DNA of 15,666 nt from positions 1 through 15,666 of the forward strand of contig CANGGA010000006.1 in assembly GCA_947453285.1 (NCBI GenBank), in the 5' to 3' direction. A program made the position numbers and the translations under genes. The DNA comes from Microbacteriaceae bacterium. Its GTDB lineage: Bacteria > Actinomycetota > Actinomycetes > Actinomycetales > Microbacteriaceae. This document shows, one piece after another, positions 13,977 through 15,666 of this stretch. The notes under the pieces were generated by a model, which was not told the DNA's origin, ran no database searches, and was given only the letters and a program-made list of their open reading frames with translations. The number at the start of each line of letters is the position of its first letter. The stretch's first letter is position 1.

Positions 13977-15470
13977 TTAGTTCTGCGGAAAGCCCAGGTT
14001 GATTCCGCCATGGCTCGGGTCAAGCCAGCGAGAGGTTATTGCCTTGCCCTTGGTGAAGAAGTGCACGCCTTCGACGCCGTGAGCTTTGGTGTCACCGAAA
14101 AGCGAATTCTTGAAACCACCGAACGAATAATAGGCAACCGGAACAGGAATCGGAACGTTTATGCCAATCATGCCAACTTCGATTTCATACTGAAAACGTC
14201 GAGCAGCACCACCGTCATTAGTGAATATCGCTGTGCCGTTGCCGAACGGCGAAGCGTTGATAAGCGCAACACCTTCGTCGAAAGACTTCACGCGAATGAC
14301 AGACAAAACCGGGCCAAAGATCTCTTCGGTGTAAACCTTCGATGTTGTCGGCACGTTATCGAGCAGGGTCGGGCCAAGCCAGAAACCTTTGGCATCGCCA
14401 TCGAACTCTTGATCACGCCCGTCAACAACGACGCGCGCACCGTCGGCCGCTGCGATGTCGATATAAGAGGCAACCTTGTCACGGTGCTGCTTGGTAACCA
14501 GTGGCCCCATGTCGCAACCGCGACGACCGTCTCCGGTGCGCAGCTTTGCCATGCGTTCGGTGACCTTGTCAATAAGCACATCGGCCACCGGTTCAACCGC
14601 AACGACAACCGAGATTGCCATGCACCGCTCGCCCGCAGACCCAAAGCCGGCATTGATTGCAGAGTCGGCAACCAGATCGAGATCGGCATCTGGCAAGACC
14701 AGCATGTGGTTCTTTGCCCCACCCAGGGCCTGAACACGCTTGCCGTTCTTGCTGCCGATTTCATAGACATACTGAGCAATTGGGGTCGAACCGACAAACG
14801 AAATAGCCTGAACATCAGGGTGGGTTAGCAAACCGTCGACAGCCTCTTTGTCACCATTCAAGACATTGAAAACACCGGATGGCAACCCTGCCTCACGCCA
14901 CAACTCGGCCATCCAGATTGCTGCACTTGGGTCTTTTTCACTTGGCTTTAGAACCACGGTGTTGCCCGCTGCGATTGCGATCGGAAAAAACCACATCGGC
15001 ACCATTGCCGGAAAGTTAAACGGGCTAATGATCGCGACCACCCCGAGTGGTTGACGAGTCGAGTAAACATCAACTCCGGTCGATGCGTTCTCGGTATAGA
15101 AGCCCTTCAAGAGGTGAGGCATGCCGCAGGCAAATTCCACAACCTCTTGCCCGCGAGTTATTTCACCCAAGGCATCAGATAACACCTTGCCGTGTTCACT
15201 CGTGATGATTTCGGCCAGCTCGCCTTTGCGCTCATTGAGCAATTCGCGAAACTTGAACATGATCTGCTGTCGTTTCGATTGAGGCACATCGCGCCACTCT
15301 ACGAAAGCGGTCTTCGCGGCCGAAATGACAGCGTCGATCTCTGCAGCGTTCGCAAGGGCGACCAGTTTGGTTTCGACTCCGAGGGCCGGGTCAAAGACGG
15401 GTGCGGTGCGGCCAGACTTGCTTGCAACCTGAACGCCATCAATAAAGTGACCAACAACCGAGAGTGTCAT
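13977..15470 (-). CDS. mmsA: CoA-acylating methylmalonate-semialdehyde dehydrogenase
   Basis: This is a 497-residue aldehyde dehydrogenase of the MMSDH/IolA branch. That branch turns methylmalonate or malonate semialdehyde into propionyl-CoA or acetyl-CoA with NAD+ and CoA, in valine, thymine or inositol breakdown. Branch hallmarks are QPLGVVAIISPFNFPAMVPM (140-159) with N152, LKPSE with K175, ALGGAKNH (248-255) in place of the ELGG general-base motif of hydrolytic ALDHs, and the catalytic C283 in GSAGERCMA. EEIFGPVL and the C-terminal FFTKGKAITSRW are also present. Its ATG overlaps the stop of the upstream DUF1801 gene in ATGA. No other valine or inositol genes are in view, so the pathway cannot be fixed from context. 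Confidence in the branch is high. Confidence 0.94.
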   Translation of the reverse strand: MTLSVVGHFIDGVQVASKSGRTAPVFDPALGVETKLVALANAAEIDAVISAAKTAFVEWRDVPQSKRQQIMFKFRELLNERKGELAEIITSEHGKVLSDALGEITRGQEVVEFACGMPHLLKGFYTENASTGVDVYSTRQPLGVVAIISPFNFPAMVPMWFFPIAIAAGNTVVLKPSEKDPSAAIWMAELWREAGLPSGVFNVLNGDKEAVDGLLTHPDVQAISFVGSTPIAQYVYEIGSKNGKRVQALGGAKNHMLVLPDADLDLVADSAINAGFGSAGERCMAISVVVAVEPVADVLIDKVTERMAKLRTGDGRRGCDMGPLVTKQHRDKVASYIDIAAADGARVVVDGRDQEFDGDAKGFWLGPTLLDNVPTTSKVYTEEIFGPVLSVIRVKSFDEGVALINASPFGNGTAIFTNDGGAARRFQYEIEVGMIGINVPIPVPVAYYSFGGFKNSLFGDTKAHGVEGVHFFTKGKAITSRWLDPSHGGINLGFPQN

Positions 15471-15666
15471 TTCTTCGCTTTCTTAGCAGCGGCCTTGACT
15501 GCCTTTTCGGCCTTCTCAACTTCAATTTGAGCCAGGCGCACCTTGATCAGTTTTTTCACTAGAGCTTTTGGCAGCGGCTTGTCGACGGCAAATTGCATGC
15601 TGCCCTTTGAAACGACATAGCCCTCGAGCTCATCAGCGAGCACCGGAAATACCTTGCTGCTGTAAG
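15467..15666 (-). CDS. DUF1801-domain protein, partial (N-terminus off window)
   Basis: The last 65 residues are visible, reading in from the right edge. VSKGSMQFAVDKPLP followed by KALVKKLIKVRLAQIE is the typical C-terminal half of the DUF1801 (YdhG/Fra-like) family of small cytosolic proteins, and the tail is a Lys/Ala-rich stretch (KAEKAVKAAAKKAKK). The family is poorly understood; some members are called iron chaperone-like. The stop overlaps the mmsA start by 4 bases (ATGA), so the two genes are cotranscribed, although no functional link is obvious. Confidence 0.75.
   Translation of the reverse strand, partial: YSSKVFPVLADELEGYVVSKGSMQFAVDKPLPKALVKKLIKVRLAQIEVEKAEKAVKAAAKKAKK

Noticed and set aside
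14010..14828. Long open frame on the plus strand opposite mmsA
   Set aside because: It is antisense to a clear, full-length dehydrogenase and has no recognisable domain; a codon-bias shadow.

Overview
The window looks like a stretch of chromosome from a small-genome, moderate-GC actinobacterium, most likely a freshwater Microbacteriaceae-type organism. Three things point there: a fused 2-oxoglutarate decarboxylase/dehydrogenase (Kgd/OdhA type) with no separate lipoyl domain, a SigR/RsrA redox sigma/anti-sigma pair of the mycothiol type, and the order sigR<>aroA-rsgA-hisN. Genes are packed tightly, often with 1-8 base overlaps, and GTG and TTG starts are common. I see no tRNA, rRNA, CRISPR array, insertion sequence or prophage.

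Layout. Bases 1-1310 (minus strand): nnrD (NAD(P)HX repair) overlaps a GT-C-like membrane protein that runs off the left edge. Bases 1357-2439 (plus): an old-yellow-enzyme oxidoreductase divergent from nnrD, with a tandem 12-bp repeat between them. Bases 2477-4841 (minus): two overlapping CNNM/CBS (CorC/HlyC/TlyC-like) membrane proteins. Bases 4910-9194 (plus): kgd followed 7 bases later by a degenerate SGNH-hydrolase-like protein. Bases 9202-10306 (minus): sigR, an 85-residue sigma-region-4-like protein, and rsrA, joined by TGATG and TAATG junctions. Bases 10386-13536 (plus): aroA-rsgA-hisN, joined by 4-base overlaps. Bases 13977-15666 (minus): a DUF1801 protein (cut by the right edge) overlapping mmsA.

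The 440-base gap between hisN and mmsA (13537-13976) is the most unusual part. It holds several strong hairpins and what looks like a three-way-junction RNA on the plus strand (13713-13805) with competing alternative hairpins just upstream. After that comes a 28-codon ORF with its own Shine-Dalgarno site, encoding a hydrophobic helix that lines up without gaps with the E. coli type I toxin TisB, and then a 3' hairpin. The G.U pairs in these stems all favour the plus-strand RNA. An intrinsic terminator facing left (13665-13689) and a perfect TTGACA on the minus strand would allow an antisense RNA of about 85 nt. I read this as a candidate TisB-like type I toxin-antitoxin locus or RNA-controlled membrane-peptide locus. 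This is a hypothesis from sequence only.

A second unusual item is the small sigma-region-4-like protein placed between SigR and its anti-sigma factor, which could add another layer to the thiol-oxidative stress switch. The remaining genes are ordinary central metabolism: TCA cycle, shikimate, histidine, ribosome assembly, metabolite repair and valine/inositol-type semialdehyde oxidation.
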